Shown here one piece after another: positions 17,442 to 28,200 of a stretch of 64,000 nucleotides of DNA. Made by a program: the position numbers and the translations under genes. The notes beneath the pieces are model-generated. The model had not been told where the DNA came from. It saw only the letters and a list, made by a program, of their open reading frames with translations, and did no database searches. This DNA is from Niastella populi (GTDB taxonomy: Bacteria; Bacteroidota; Bacteroidia; Chitinophagales; Chitinophagaceae): the NCBI RefSeq assembly GCF_002078015.1, contig NZ_LWBP01000188.1, positions 389,050-453,049 on the forward strand, written 5' to 3'. Each line of letters starts with the position of its first letter. Position 1 is the stretch's first letter.

Positions 17442-17864
17442 ATGAGTAATAACTTTTTGAAACAATTTAAACTGGCATGTAAGATCTGGCTGGTAGCCGT
17501 GATAGCCAATGCATTTCTGGCCGTTTCTTTCATGAGCATCATAAATGGTAACTGGTATCCATGGCAGCAGTTGGGCCTGGTGCTATTGGTGGGCGGCATT
17601 TTTTCTATCCCCTGCATGATAGCAGTGCTTATTATAATTGCCCTAATGGCCAAACGGGTAAATGGCATGCGGTTGTTCTGGTCGGTAGCGGCAGGCGGGT
17701 TAACGGTTACGGTAATGGCATATACCACATTTATGAACCTGGTAGGCGGAAACAACAGGGAATTGAAGTATCTCCTGTTAGCAGCCATACTGGCAGCAAT
17801 GGTAAGTGTAACTACTTTTTACAGATCATTATTTAAATGGGGACGCGATTTTAATTCGATCTAA
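17442..17864 (+). CDS. Small four-helix membrane protein
   Basis: A 140-residue integral membrane protein with about four transmembrane segments (near 16-36, 45-70, 79-98, 106-124). I do not recognise a family. The ATG at 17442 lies just past the operator-like site; an upstream TTG frame would translate the operator. It leads directly (10 bp) into the DUF4173 gene and likely shares its transcript. Confidence 0.7.
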   Translation: MSNNFLKQFKLACKIWLVAVIANAFLAVSFMSIINGNWYPWQQLGLVLLVGGIFSIPCMIAVLIIIALMAKRVNGMRLFWSVAAGGLTVTVMAYTTFMNLVGGNNRELKYLLLAAILAAMVSVTTFYRSLFKWGRDFNSI

Positions 17865-17874
17865 AACTTTAGCT

Positions 17875-19494
17875 ATGAAAAACCCTTCACCTGAAATTAA
17901 CCCAACTATGAATAAAGATATTTCAAAGGTCATTCTGGTAGCAGCCGGCGCTGTACTGTTCAACCTTGTCTTCTGGAACGAAAAACTGGCCATCAATACC
18001 GTGCTGTTCGATGCCTTCTTGTTATCGGCCCTTTTCTTTCTGTACCCCCGGGCCCGTAAACATGCTATCGTGAACTGGTTGCTGCTGGGTCATGTTGTGT
18101 GTTTGGCCATGGTAGTGGTGCACAATACCGGGTTGAGTAAAATTGCCTTTACCATCACCCTGTTATTGCTGGCAGGTTTTGCCGGATATACACACCGGTC
18201 GGCCTGGTTTGCCGGCGGCTCGGTGCTGATGAATATTGTTATGGTAGCTGCTTCGTTTGTTGAGCCTATAAAACTGAGCAAAGGCCAGGCTGTTAAAGGC
18301 AAAGGTTTCAGCCGCATCATCCGCTTTGCTTTATTACCGTTGCTGTTGGTGATCGTATTCTTTTGCATTTACCGCCTTGCCAACAACATGTTCTCTGAAA
18401 TAGCAGGCCAGATAGAACTGCAGCTGGGAATATTCTTCAGCCATTTCTTCGATTTCTTCTCATGGCAACGGCTGTTGTTCCTTTTGTTGGGGTTGCTTAT
18501 TACAGGTTCTGTTTTACTAAAAAGCAAACTGAATTATTTCAGCACCCGCGAAGCCCGCATGCACGACGCATTGCTTCGGTGTAAAATACCATTGCGAAAG
18601 AAAAGAGAAGGCACTTCGTTCAGGTTTGTTGAAATGATCATGGGTAAAATGGCCAGCGGCACACTGGCGCTGAAGAATGAGAACACCACCGGTATCATAA
18701 GCCTGGTCTTATTGAACGTGTTGTTGCTGGGTGTGAACCTTATCGATATCAATTTCCTTTGGTTGAATTTTCAGTACAAGGCAGGCGAACCGGTATACAA
18801 AATGGTGCATGAGGGAACGGAGCTGCTTATAGTTTCCATTGTACTGGCGATGGCTATTTTACTGTTCTTCTTTAAAGGCAATCTCAATTTTTACAAACGG
18901 AACAGGTGGTTGAAGTATGGCGCCTATGCCTGGATCGCTCAAAATGGGTTGCTGGTTTGTTCTGTTTTGCTGCGCGATTATTATTACATTCTAAAACATG
19001 GCCTCGCTTACAAACGCATTGGGGTATTGTTCTTTTTGTTGATGGTGCTGGTGGGGTTGATAACCGTGTTTTTGAAAATATGGTCAAGGAAAACAAATTA
19101 CTTCCTGTTCAGGGTAAATGCATGGGCCGGAATAACAGTGATGGTGCTGGCCACCACCATCCATTGGGATGAGTTCATTGCCGGATATAACCTGAAACGC
19201 AAGGATACCGTTGAGCTGGATGTTCCGTTTTTACTGTCGCTTTCCGATAAAGCGCTGCCATTGCTCGATACCAATATCGTGGTGCTGCAAAACCTTGAAA
19301 ATAAATTGAAGACAGATGCCGAAAGGGTGGGTAACGTGTACGGATGCAACAGCTGTTTTACCGGACAGTTGAAGAACCGCGAAGCGGAATTTGTTCAAAA
19401 ACAAAAGCAGTACTCCTGGTTATCGTGGAACTATGCTGATGCCATCACGAAAAGATATTTCGAAAAGAAAAAAACGATCGTCTCCACCCGCTAA
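17875..19494 (+). CDS. DUF4173-type membrane protein
   Basis: A 539-residue polytopic membrane protein with some 12 hydrophobic segments. The middle has RLANNMFSEIAGQIE and a SWQRLLFLLLGLLITGS segment. Near the C-terminus, after the last helices, comes a soluble part with VELDVPFLLSLSDKALPLLD and CNSCF and a KQYSWLSWNYADAITKRYF tail, which fits DUF4173 proteins. Function is unknown. It is part of the run of membrane genes leading into the exosortase N pair. Confidence 0.75.
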   Translation: MKNPSPEINPTMNKDISKVILVAAGAVLFNLVFWNEKLAINTVLFDAFLLSALFFLYPRARKHAIVNWLLLGHVVCLAMVVVHNTGLSKIAFTITLLLLAGFAGYTHRSAWFAGGSVLMNIVMVAASFVEPIKLSKGQAVKGKGFSRIIRFALLPLLLVIVFFCIYRLANNMFSEIAGQIELQLGIFFSHFFDFFSWQRLLFLLLGLLITGSVLLKSKLNYFSTREARMHDALLRCKIPLRKKREGTSFRFVEMIMGKMASGTLALKNENTTGIISLVLLNVLLLGVNLIDINFLWLNFQYKAGEPVYKMVHEGTELLIVSIVLAMAILLFFFKGNLNFYKRNRWLKYGAYAWIAQNGLLVCSVLLRDYYYILKHGLAYKRIGVLFFLLMVLVGLITVFLKIWSRKTNYFLFRVNAWAGITVMVLATTIHWDEFIAGYNLKRKDTVELDVPFLLSLSDKALPLLDTNIVVLQNLENKLKTDAERVGNVYGCNSCFTGQLKNREAEFVQKQKQYSWLSWNYADAITKRYFEKKKTIVSTR

Positions 19495-19504
19495 ACAGCA
19501 TCAT

Positions 19505-19918
19505 ATGACAACCATTTCGGCTTCCATTCATATATGGGTTAAAACAGCGCTGATCAATTTTTTATTGATGCTGCTGGGGGCAATAGTATCATTCAGGGGG
19601 GGCGATGTATTGTGGGCGTTTGTTACCCTGCTCGTAGGAATTATTGCAACGATCCCATTGCTGGTGTTCATCAATCCAATTGTGGTATTGTCGAAAAGAA
19701 TTACCCATTATGGCATTCCGGCGCGCATCGCCAGTCTTACTTTTCATCTTATGCTAATGGTGTTGTTATTCTTTTTGCTGGCATCATTACTCTCAACGGA
19801 AACCTTATTTGTAAAGAACCCGGTGCTGGCAGATCATATGGCCTGTACAATGGTAAGTTTAATGATAAGTGTATATATAAACCGGAGATCATTGAAAGCA
19901 CTGTATGAAGAAAAGTAA
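19505..19918 (+). CDS. Four-helix membrane protein, unknown
   Basis: A 137-residue protein with about four transmembrane segments and no known motif. The ATG at 19505 lies 10 bp after the DUF4173 stop; a longer frame starting inside that gene lacks support. Its position between DUF4173 and the XrtN substrate suggests the same transcript, but no function can be given. Confidence 0.65.
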   Translation: MTTISASIHIWVKTALINFLLMLLGAIVSFRGGDVLWAFVTLLVGIIATIPLLVFINPIVVLSKRITHYGIPARIASLTFHLMLMVLLFFLLASLLSTETLFVKNPVLADHMACTMVSLMISVYINRRSLKALYEEK

Positions 19919-19962
19919 TTGAATCAGTTTGAACTGCATTACAAAACTATTAAAGCCATTTT

Positions 19963-22467
19963 ATGGACCATTTAACTGCCAATCAAAAAGATAAACAGTT
20001 TATAGAAGGATTGATCCTTATCCCGATCTCATTGTTCTTTTTTTGTTTACCGGTGTTTTTCACCTTGAATCATAGCAGCGGGTTGTTCGTGATTAATTAT
20101 GCAATAGCGGTTATTTATTTTGTAATATTATTGGCAGGCAGGCGACTTAAGAAAGGCAGGGATGGATTGATGCCGCTTATTCTGTTTCTTATTTTATTTC
20201 TGATAAGCGCGTATTCCCTTAACCGCGAAATGACGGTATTTGAAAAGCCGGTGACCTGGTTTGCGGTTTTGCAGGTAATACTGTGTGTTAACTATATTGC
20301 ATTTGCTTTTTTTAAACGTTTTCCGCGGTGGTTGCAATATGTGATGACCTTCCTGCTGGGTATAGCGCTGGTTACATTCTTATATCTCGCTATTTATCTC
20401 TTTCCCCTCTATATCCTGAGTGTTATGGCCTCGTTTGTGCTGGGGATCTCGGCTCACTCATTTGTCGGGCTGCTGTTTGTGATCTACACTATAGCGCTGT
20501 TAAGGAAAGTAGTAAAAGATAACCAGGCATTGTTCGTCAGTTTTTTAGGTGGGGCAGGGGCGTCGTTGGTTGTGGTCGTTGTATTTGTAGTTCGTTTTAC
20601 CCTATTGACCAATGAAATTAACACAACGTACCGGCAGGCTACTGTGCGCGAAAATGAAGGATGGCCGGCCTGGGTATCACTGGCTCAAATGATACCTGAT
20701 AACGGGCTTGCAGAGAGTATATTGAAAACCGATCTCGTTTACAGCACTCCTTCTGAAAGACTGGACAATTTATTTTGGTCGGTACCAACCAGAAATTTTG
20801 GTGAAGAGAAAAAGCACGACCCACTGATCATGATCGCTGCGCTTTTTTCGGGCAACATACATTTGTCGGAGGCAAACCGCATAAAGCTGCTGGAGTCGAT
20901 GCACGATTCGCGGCACCAGGCGCAGGACCGTTTATGGTCGGGTGACGATCTGTTGACCGGGCACATAAACACCGATGTTAAAATATGGCCGCAGTTTGGT
21001 ATCTCTTATACCGAAAAAGTGATCACCGTTTCAAATATGGCGCCTGCCGACAGGTGGAGCGGAAGCCAGGAAGAAGCGATCTATACCTTTCACTTACCCG
21101 AAGGCGGGGTGGTAACGGCCTTGTCGTTATGGATAGAAGGCAAAGAAGCCAAAAGCATCTTGACCACCAAACAAAAAGCCGATTCAGCCTATAAGCAGAT
21201 CGTTGGCGCCGAACGTCGCGACCCGTCTGTATTACACTGGCAGGAAGGCAATACTATATCGGTGCGGGTGTTTCCGGTACTGGCGGGCGAAAGCAGGAAA
21301 TTTAAAGTAGGCATAACCGCCCCGCTCACGCGAAAGAATGGCCGAATGAAATATGAGAATATCTGGTTCGACGGGCCCTCCTTTTCCCGTGCAAAGGAGG
21401 AAATTGCTTTACAGTTTCAGCAAACACCAAAAGACTTCATTTCCCCCGCAGTATTTAAGCCAACCGGCCGTATGGGTTTTACACGCTCAGGAAAATATGA
21501 TCCTTCCTGGGATATAGAACTGGCCGATCAGCCATTGAGTAACGATGCGTTTTGCTTTGATGGCAAAAGGTATAATGTTCGCCCATACGCCAAACAGTTT
21601 GGTCCGGCTGTTTTACAAAACGTTTATCTGGATGTTAACAAAACCTGGACGAAGCAGGAGTTCACCAGCATTTGTGAAGTGTTGAAACACCATAAGGTAT
21701 TTGTATACACCAATGCAATGGTAGAGGTGACCGGTGAAAACAGGCAGGCGGTTTTTGCTGAGTTGCATAAACTTCAGTTCAGCTTATTTCCGGTTTATTT
21801 AATTGGGAACGCGAACAATTCCCTGCTTGTAAGTAAAAGCCCTGCTGTTTCACCCAACTTAAAAGACCTGGCCGGAAGCGATTTTCTGAAGGAGGTTAAG
21901 AAGTCGATGCGGGGTGGAAAAAAGCTGAAGCTGTTCAACCTGGGCACCACGTTGAGCCCCTATTTGAAAACGTTGAAAGAATACCGGGCCTTTCAGTATG
22001 AACACGGCTCGGTCGATAACCTGAAAATATTGCTGAACAAACAGGTGTTTGTAAAGGATGGTGAGAACGAAAAACAGGTAGTTATCGATAACGCAGAGAT
22101 CGCCATTGTAGAAGATAGTTGTACAGTGGCATCTGCGGCTCCTGATCATTTAATGCGATTGTTTGCCTACAACCATATTATGCAAAAAATGGGTACCCGT
22201 TTTTCAGATGAAGTGCAGGAGACAGATGAGCTTGTTGCAGATGCGCAGAAAGCGTATGTGGTAAGCCCCGTATCGAGCATGGTGGTGTTGGAAACAACAA
22301 AAGATTACGAACGATTTAATATTAAGGACAGTCAGAACAGTTTGAAAAATGCCTCCATGAAATCAAAGGGCGCCGTGCCCGAACCGCATGAATGGGCATT
22401 GATCATCCTTGCCGGTGTTGTGTTGTTGTATATTAAGTTTCATCCCGTTAAAAAGAAAGCATTATAA
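19963..22467 (+). CDS. XrtN-system VIT-domain protein (exosortase N substrate)
   Basis: An 834-residue membrane protein. The first 215 residues hold about seven transmembrane segments. The central region resembles a VIT (vault inter-alpha-trypsin) domain, with EEAIYTFHLPEGGVVTALSLWI, then KADSAYKQIVGAERRDPSVLHW and RVFPVLAGESRKFKVGI. The C-terminus is a PEP-CTERM-like sorting signal: EPHEW (807-811), a hydrophobic stretch and a basic tail ending VKKKAL. This is the layout of the VIT protein that accompanies exosortase N. Its stop codon overlaps the exosortase start by one base, so the pair is translationally coupled. The physiological role is unknown. Confidence 0.88.
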   Translation: MDHLTANQKDKQFIEGLILIPISLFFFCLPVFFTLNHSSGLFVINYAIAVIYFVILLAGRRLKKGRDGLMPLILFLILFLISAYSLNREMTVFEKPVTWFAVLQVILCVNYIAFAFFKRFPRWLQYVMTFLLGIALVTFLYLAIYLFPLYILSVMASFVLGISAHSFVGLLFVIYTIALLRKVVKDNQALFVSFLGGAGASLVVVVVFVVRFTLLTNEINTTYRQATVRENEGWPAWVSLAQMIPDNGLAESILKTDLVYSTPSERLDNLFWSVPTRNFGEEKKHDPLIMIAALFSGNIHLSEANRIKLLESMHDSRHQAQDRLWSGDDLLTGHINTDVKIWPQFGISYTEKVITVSNMAPADRWSGSQEEAIYTFHLPEGGVVTALSLWIEGKEAKSILTTKQKADSAYKQIVGAERRDPSVLHWQEGNTISVRVFPVLAGESRKFKVGITAPLTRKNGRMKYENIWFDGPSFSRAKEEIALQFQQTPKDFISPAVFKPTGRMGFTRSGKYDPSWDIELADQPLSNDAFCFDGKRYNVRPYAKQFGPAVLQNVYLDVNKTWTKQEFTSICEVLKHHKVFVYTNAMVEVTGENRQAVFAELHKLQFSLFPVYLIGNANNSLLVSKSPAVSPNLKDLAGSDFLKEVKKSMRGGKKLKLFNLGTTLSPYLKTLKEYRAFQYEHGSVDNLKILLNKQVFVKDGENEKQVVIDNAEIAIVEDSCTVASAAPDHLMRLFAYNHIMQKMGTRFSDEVQETDELVADAQKAYVVSPVSSMVVLETTKDYERFNIKDSQNSLKNASMKSKGAVPEPHEWALIILAGVVLLYIKFHPVKKKAL

Positions 22468-23822
22468 TGATACAGGCATTATCACTGCCGGTTAAAATGG
22501 CAAAGCCGCAACGAATGGCCCTGGGTTTATACCTGGTGTATGCCGTTATCATGCTGTTATCGCTTCGTACCTATGTGCTGTGGCAGTCGGTAAACGTTGT
22601 TTTGGGATTGCTGGCATTGCCCCTTGTTACCACCATTCAACCGGGTAATAATAAAAACATCAGGTACGGCTCTGTTGCTGCGTTGTTTGCCATATTAGCG
22701 GTGTTACTGCCCGTAAAAACATTGTTGTATTTCTCCATTGCCTTTGCCTGTTTTTTTGTTACCGAAAACTTCCTGGGTAAAATAAATCTGTTGCCGGTAG
22801 GTGTGGTATGCCTTATGTCGCCTGTATCTCAGTTTACGGCAAATGTGTTCAGCGTTCCTATCCGATTACAGCTTACAAAATGGGCCGGCGCTATCATGAA
22901 CCTGGCACAGGGCGGTATAACCGTAAAAGGGAATATGATCATCAGTAATAACAATGAGTTTTCGGTTGATCCCGCCTGCATGGGTTTGAATATGATGGTG
23001 ATTTCCCTGTTGCTGCAGTTGATCATAATTGCCATGTATCAACGCAAACACAAACTGTATGTGGGCGGTTGGCAGGTGGCTGGTTTGCTTACGGTTTCAT
23101 TTGTATTGAATGTGGTAAGTAATCTGTTCCGGATTATTTGTCTGGTATGGTTCAATATTTTGCCTGATGCGCCATTGCATGAGCTGGCCGGCATATTTTG
23201 CCTGTTGTTGTATGTTATAATACCCATGGTTTGGTTAACGCAGCTGGTAATAAAACATAAAGGGCGGCCCGAAGTAGTAACTACAGATAAAACCCCTGTG
23301 TTATGGAATAGTGTTTTTCTGATACACGTCGCATTGTACCTGATCATTTGCCTGGCGGCTTACAGGGGCGTATTAATCGAGAAGTCCATGGCCGAACCTG
23401 CGGCTGCAATAGAAACGGTAGACGGCTATAAGGCTGAACGCGTAACAACGGAGATCGTCAAGCTGGAGAATAGCCGGTCGCTTGTATATCTGAAATATAT
23501 TCCCGGTTTCTTTAGCGCCGATCATCATCCAATGATCTGCTGGAATGGAAGCGGATATATTTTCACGAAGGTGCAGTTGGAGGTTGTTGGCGGGCAACAG
23601 GTATATACAGCCCTGTTACAAAATGGCAAAGATCAGTTATATACCGGTTGGTGGTACGATAATGGCACTGAACGCACTGTTGAACAATTAAGCTGGCGGC
23701 ATAAGATGCTTACCGGCAGCAGGGCGTTTTCGGTGGTGAACGTAACAACAGGAAGTAAACAACAGTTGATCAACGAAATAGAAGGCATAATTCGAAGTAA
23801 CAGATTAAAGCCTTTGTTGTAG
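22467..23822 (+). CDS. xrtN: Exosortase N
   Basis: A 451-residue membrane cysteine protease-transpeptidase of the exosortase family. The predicted catalytic residues are Cys171 (DPACMGLNM), Arg222 (VSNLFRIICL) and His238 (APLHELAGIF), each at the edge of a transmembrane helix. About nine helices fill residues 15-260. A periplasmic C-terminal part (about 305-451) contains HHPMICWNGSGY, resembling the EpsI-type domain often linked to exosortases. The only sorting signal seen in the window is on the upstream VIT protein (1-base TAATG overlap), so this looks like a dedicated one-enzyme, one-substrate system. Confidence 0.9.
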   Translation: MIQALSLPVKMAKPQRMALGLYLVYAVIMLLSLRTYVLWQSVNVVLGLLALPLVTTIQPGNNKNIRYGSVAALFAILAVLLPVKTLLYFSIAFACFFVTENFLGKINLLPVGVVCLMSPVSQFTANVFSVPIRLQLTKWAGAIMNLAQGGITVKGNMIISNNNEFSVDPACMGLNMMVISLLLQLIIIAMYQRKHKLYVGGWQVAGLLTVSFVLNVVSNLFRIICLVWFNILPDAPLHELAGIFCLLLYVIIPMVWLTQLVIKHKGRPEVVTTDKTPVLWNSVFLIHVALYLIICLAAYRGVLIEKSMAEPAAAIETVDGYKAERVTTEIVKLENSRSLVYLKYIPGFFSADHHPMICWNGSGYIFTKVQLEVVGGQQVYTALLQNGKDQLYTGWWYDNGTERTVEQLSWRHKMLTGSRAFSVVNVTTGSKQQLINEIEGIIRSNRLKPLL

Positions 23823-23867
23823 TAAATTTAGTAAAGCAACAATATTCGATTTTACAAAAACAAGTAT

Positions 23868-24236
23868 ATGAAGTCACAGGGGTTTTCATTCAGGTCGAGG
23901 TTAAAAAGCTTCCGGTTTGCCATGGAAGGCATTTCGAGGTTTTTTCTTGCAGAACACAATGCCTGGCTGCATTTGATTGCAACGATAGTGGTATTTGTTC
24001 TTGCAGCGGTGGTAGGCGTTACCAAAAATGAACTGCTTGCATTGGTATTCGCCATTGGGTTTGTATGGGTGGCTGAAATGTTCAATACCTGTATAGAGCG
24101 GGTAATGGATTTTGTTTCAAACCAACGGAATTCAGATATAAAATTTATTAAAGACCTGGCTGCCGGCGCTGTATTGACGGCCGCTTTAACTGCCCTGGCA
24201 GTAGGTGCTGTAGTGTTCATACCTAAATTATTTTAA
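23868..24236 (+). CDS. dgkA: Diacylglycerol kinase (undecaprenol kinase type)
   Basis: A 122-residue integral membrane kinase that phosphorylates diacylglycerol or undecaprenol. It has the usual three transmembrane segments, and the family motifs EHNAWLH (29-35), EMFNTCIERVMD (70-81) and KFIKDLAAGAVL (93-104). In Gram-positive homologues this type makes undecaprenyl phosphate; the substrate here is not certain. It begins 45 bp after xrtN and may share its transcript, which would link lipid-carrier recycling to surface sorting. Confidence 0.92.
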   Translation: MKSQGFSFRSRLKSFRFAMEGISRFFLAEHNAWLHLIATIVVFVLAAVVGVTKNELLALVFAIGFVWVAEMFNTCIERVMDFVSNQRNSDIKFIKDLAAGAVLTAALTALAVGAVVFIPKLF

Positions 24237-24338
24237 CAATGAAACGTCCAGGGCGAAATGTTCATTAAAACACACCATGTTATGAAAAATTTGCTGTGGT
24301 AAGTTCACCCTGGCCAAAACCCGATAAATATTTTTCAG

Positions 24339-25040
24339 ATGAAATATGCACAACCGAAGGAGATCGAAAAGCCATTGGCGTTAAATCGCATAACCTTATT
24401 CAACAATGAAATTGACCGCATTCTTACCATTTCAATGGGTTTTAGCATTGCCCTGGTGATGGCGCGGGTAGCATACACCGGTAAATTCACGTTTGCCTGG
24501 CTAATATGGAATCTCTTCCTGGCCTGGTGCCCCTATGTGATCTCATCATGGCTGAAACAAAGGCCTGCTGTGCAGGCCGGCAGAATTAAGTTTGCTGTTA
24601 TTTCCATATTATGGTTGTTGTTCATTCCGAATTCATTTTACATACTTACCGATCTTTTTCACCTCGGTAAATTTAACAATGTACCCAACTGGTTCGATCT
24701 GGCGCTGATCATTTCATTTGCCTGGAACGGGTTATTGATGGGGATTCTGTCGGTACGGCAAATGGAGAAAATAGTGCAGCCGTATTTACGGGGCAAACAT
24801 GAGTTGTTTTTCATTTATCCCATCATGTGGTTGAATGCATTGGGCGTTTATATTGGACGTTACCCGCGGTTCAACAGCTGGGATATCGTTACCAATCCCT
24901 TTAAACTTTTCACCTATCTGACAGAACTGATATTCCATCCTGTACAATGGAAATATGCATGGGGCATGGTGCTTTGTTTTTCGGTATTCATGACGCTCGT
25001 ATACCTTGCTATAAAAAGATTGAGCAAAGCTATTCATTAA
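24339..25040 (+). CDS. DUF1361 membrane protein
   Basis: A 233-residue protein with about six transmembrane segments. The DUF1361 hallmarks are present: FIPNSFYILTDLFHL (about 95-109), WFDLALIISFAWNGLLMG and NALGVYIGRYPRFNSWDI. Function is unknown. It is followed by a terminator, ending the run of forward membrane genes. Confidence 0.88.
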   Translation: MKYAQPKEIEKPLALNRITLFNNEIDRILTISMGFSIALVMARVAYTGKFTFAWLIWNLFLAWCPYVISSWLKQRPAVQAGRIKFAVISILWLLFIPNSFYILTDLFHLGKFNNVPNWFDLALIISFAWNGLLMGILSVRQMEKIVQPYLRGKHELFFIYPIMWLNALGVYIGRYPRFNSWDIVTNPFKLFTYLTELIFHPVQWKYAWGMVLCFSVFMTLVYLAIKRLSKAIH

Positions 25041-25089
25041 GATCCAGGCGCTATACCCTTCCAATATAGCGGTTGGTTTATCCACACAA

Positions 25090-25119
25090 AAGGCGCTGTG
25101 TTCCCATAGCGCCTTGTTT
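25090..25119 (+). terminator. Terminator of the DUF1361 gene
   Basis: AAGGCGCT (25090-25097) pairs with AGCGCCTT (25108-25115), followed by a T-rich tract. Confidence 0.75.
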
Positions 25120-25180
25120 ATTTGAAGTAAGATGTTAGAAGTATGAGGTAAGATGCTCCCGGGTTGGCTCCGTTGAAACT

Positions 25181-25214
25181 ATAAAAAAAGCCCCGCGATC
25201 TGATCGCGGGGCTT
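25181..25214 (-). terminator. Terminator of the TolB-like gene
   Basis: AAGCCCCGCGATC and GATCGCGGGGCTT are perfectly complementary (25188-25214). The A-run at 25183-25189 gives a U-tract on the reverse strand. Confidence 0.9.
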
Positions 25215-25242
25215 TAAATTTTATGATTTCACGTTTCACGAA

Positions 25243-28200
25243 TTAAAAATCAACTCCCATGGCAAAATGCAGGTATGGCTTTCCTTTGAAGAAAACGTTC
25301 ATTTCCCAACCGGCGTCGAAACGAAGGAAATAACCCAGTAAAGTACTGCGGGCGCCAAAACCATAACCACCAACAAATGGCCCGATACCGCCGGCTTTTA
25401 TCAGCACCTGTACCTGTGGTATTTGCGGGTCGTCATATACAACCTGGGGTCTCGACAGTTTATTATAGGTTCCATTCCATGCGCTGCCCAGATCGATGAA
25501 CTGGATCAACTGGAAGTTACGCAGAAAGGCATTGTTGATCGGTTTATTGAACAATGTAGAGAAAACAGGTAACCTGAACTCGCTGTTGATCACCACCGCA
25601 TTATTGCCGTTTGCTACGTTTTGAGGAAAGCCGCGCATATTAACCGCCAGTGACTGGAAGGCGTACGACGGATCCTGCGGACGGGGGTTCTGGCTGTATT
25701 TAGGGAACATCCAGCCATCAACGCCGCCAAGGTAATAAACGATCTTCTGGCTGCCCCATGAGAAGTCGCCTGCTGCCCGGCCTGCCCAGATGAAGTTGCG
25801 GTAAATTGGGAAGTAATACCGGCCGTCGAAACCGAAATTATAGGTAAAGCGGCCCGGTTTAAGCCCACCGGCAGATGGCTTGCTGATCTGCGAATTAAGG
25901 TCCATAAAGATCTTGTAACGCAAACCGTTCCAGATGTTGGTGGCTTTTTGAATAGCGTCGTCATGCACGTATTCCAAACGCGATACCGCAAAAGTTTGTT
26001 TGTTGATGTCGCCCTGTTGTAACGTGAGCGGATCGAAGTATGCGCCGCGTACCACTACTTTATCGGTACGGATACCGCCCGAGAACCTGAGGCTGCGTAC
26101 CCTGTCGAACGGATATTTAACCACCGCCTGGTACAGGTTGGTGTATGATTTTCCTTCATACAGATCGGAGGTTCCGCCAATACCCTGAACGTTACCGAGG
26201 TCGGTACGGCGATAATAGATCAGTGAGAAATCAAATCTCTTTTTCAGGTAGTCGGCCCGCGCGTACCACTCACCGCCACCATCGAACAGTGACTGGTTTA
26301 CCGGAATAAACACACTGGAGCCGGTATTGCCGATTGAAGCGCCGGTGCCAATGCCGCCTATCAGTGGCAGGCGCATGGCGCCGGTAAAGCGAATATCTTC
26401 GAACAGGTCGAAAATAGATGCTTTCAGCATTCCATTGAAGGCGCCGCCGCTTTGCAGTACAACGGGCAATCCGCCTGTATATGGCTGATAACGGCTTACA
26501 AGGATGTCGTTGTTAAAACCGCCCGAGAAATTATCGACAGAGAATTTCAGTTTGTAGTCGAACAGCTTGGCTTTCTTCAGCACGCCTGCTTCTTCATCGC
26601 TTTCTGTTGCCGGTGTTGTTACCGGTGCAAAAACATCGTTTGTTACCGGCTGTTGCTGCTGCTGCGGTTGGGTTTGTGTGCTGTCTTTCTTTTCTTTTTC
26701 GAATCCGGTCTCAAAAATATCATTGATCTTTCTTACGCTGTCGGCCTGCTGTTGTGCCCCGGGCCTGTTAAACTGTATGGCGGCCCCGCTGGCTGCCTGT
26801 TCGGCTATAATGGTCTTTCGCCGGTATTCGGTAGGCCGCGGGTTCAGGTTGCGTTTACGCAGTGTGGCGTCGTCTACTTTTAATTTATAAAGGAATTTCA
26901 GATTACCCTGTTGTCTTACTTCGCTCACCATTCCCTGGTAACCGGCCACTTTGGTTTCGAGCAGCGCGCTTTGGTAGTTGGTGATGGGGAAGGCATAGGC
27001 CGAGTCCTTGGTAACCGAGAAGGTGAAAACGGAATCCGGTTCCGTTTTACCCCATGCTTTCAGGGTTGAATCAATTTCGGTAGCATCGGGGTTACGCAAT
27101 ATCTGGTCGCCTACCAGTACTACCGTATCGAGGCCGGCCCGCACGGTGCTGAAGAAGCCGGCAAAACGGTTACTGATACCGGTTTCGTCGCTTACAAAGG
27201 TGAAGTGGTAGGTGTTGTATTGCATGGGAAAGCGGGCATTGCCATACTTCATTTTGGTAAGCTGGGTAATTTGCCTGAATTCGCTTTTGTTATAATTATC
27301 GGCCAGGAAAATGTTATAGCGTTGTGAAGCAACCGCCGTATCGCCTCCTTTGGTGGTGGCATCGGGCCGGTTCGATGCAAATATGATCCCGGTTTTATTA
27401 GGGAAGGCTACAAAGCTGGCATCCAGGTCGGCATAGGCGTCATTGGTAACCTGCTCGTATGAATCTTTTTCAATGTCGTAAATGTAAATGTCTGACTGGC
27501 CGTTGCGAACCGCGCTTAGTAACAGGGTGTTTGAGTTCAGCATGAACTGCATGCTGTTTATCTGTTCAAAGTGCGGGATCTCCTGTCTTATCCGTTTAAA
27601 GCGGGCTACCATGTCATACACGAATAAGTTCACTTTTCCTTCCTTCCAGTAAATACAGGCGAGGCGGGTTCCTTTGCCATCCCAGGCAAGTAAGGGATAG
27701 TTGGGGTTGATCTCGTTCTCGTTCGACCGTACACCTGTTTTTAAAAGCACCTTTCTTTCGGTCATGTCTGTCCACAGTACTACCCGGTACTGGCCTTTAA
27801 TAAATTCAACAACCGCGTATGTTTGGCTGCGGGGCGCGGGGTTGGGGGTAAAATGAAGGAAGTCTTTGTTGTGTTTTACTTCTTCCACAATGGTGGCAAC
27901 GCCTTTGGGCATATCGCGCCGTCCGCGGAGGTCCTTTTCATACATTTCAGTTCTTTCGAACATGAAATCTTTCAGCACTTCCTTGAACTTCTTTTTGCAA
28001 ATTCGTTGGGAGGCGCTGTTGAGGTTGCGGTACACCCGCGAGAGGTATAGAAAGTAGGTGACGTTCTCTTTTTTATATTTTTCCGACAGATAATGCCAGA
28101 AAGCGTGGCCCGCCAGCAGCGGTTTTTCGAAGGCGAGCTGGTAGAAATTCTTGTATTCGCCCGAAAGCAGGGCCAGTTTCAGGTCATTATCGTATTCCGG

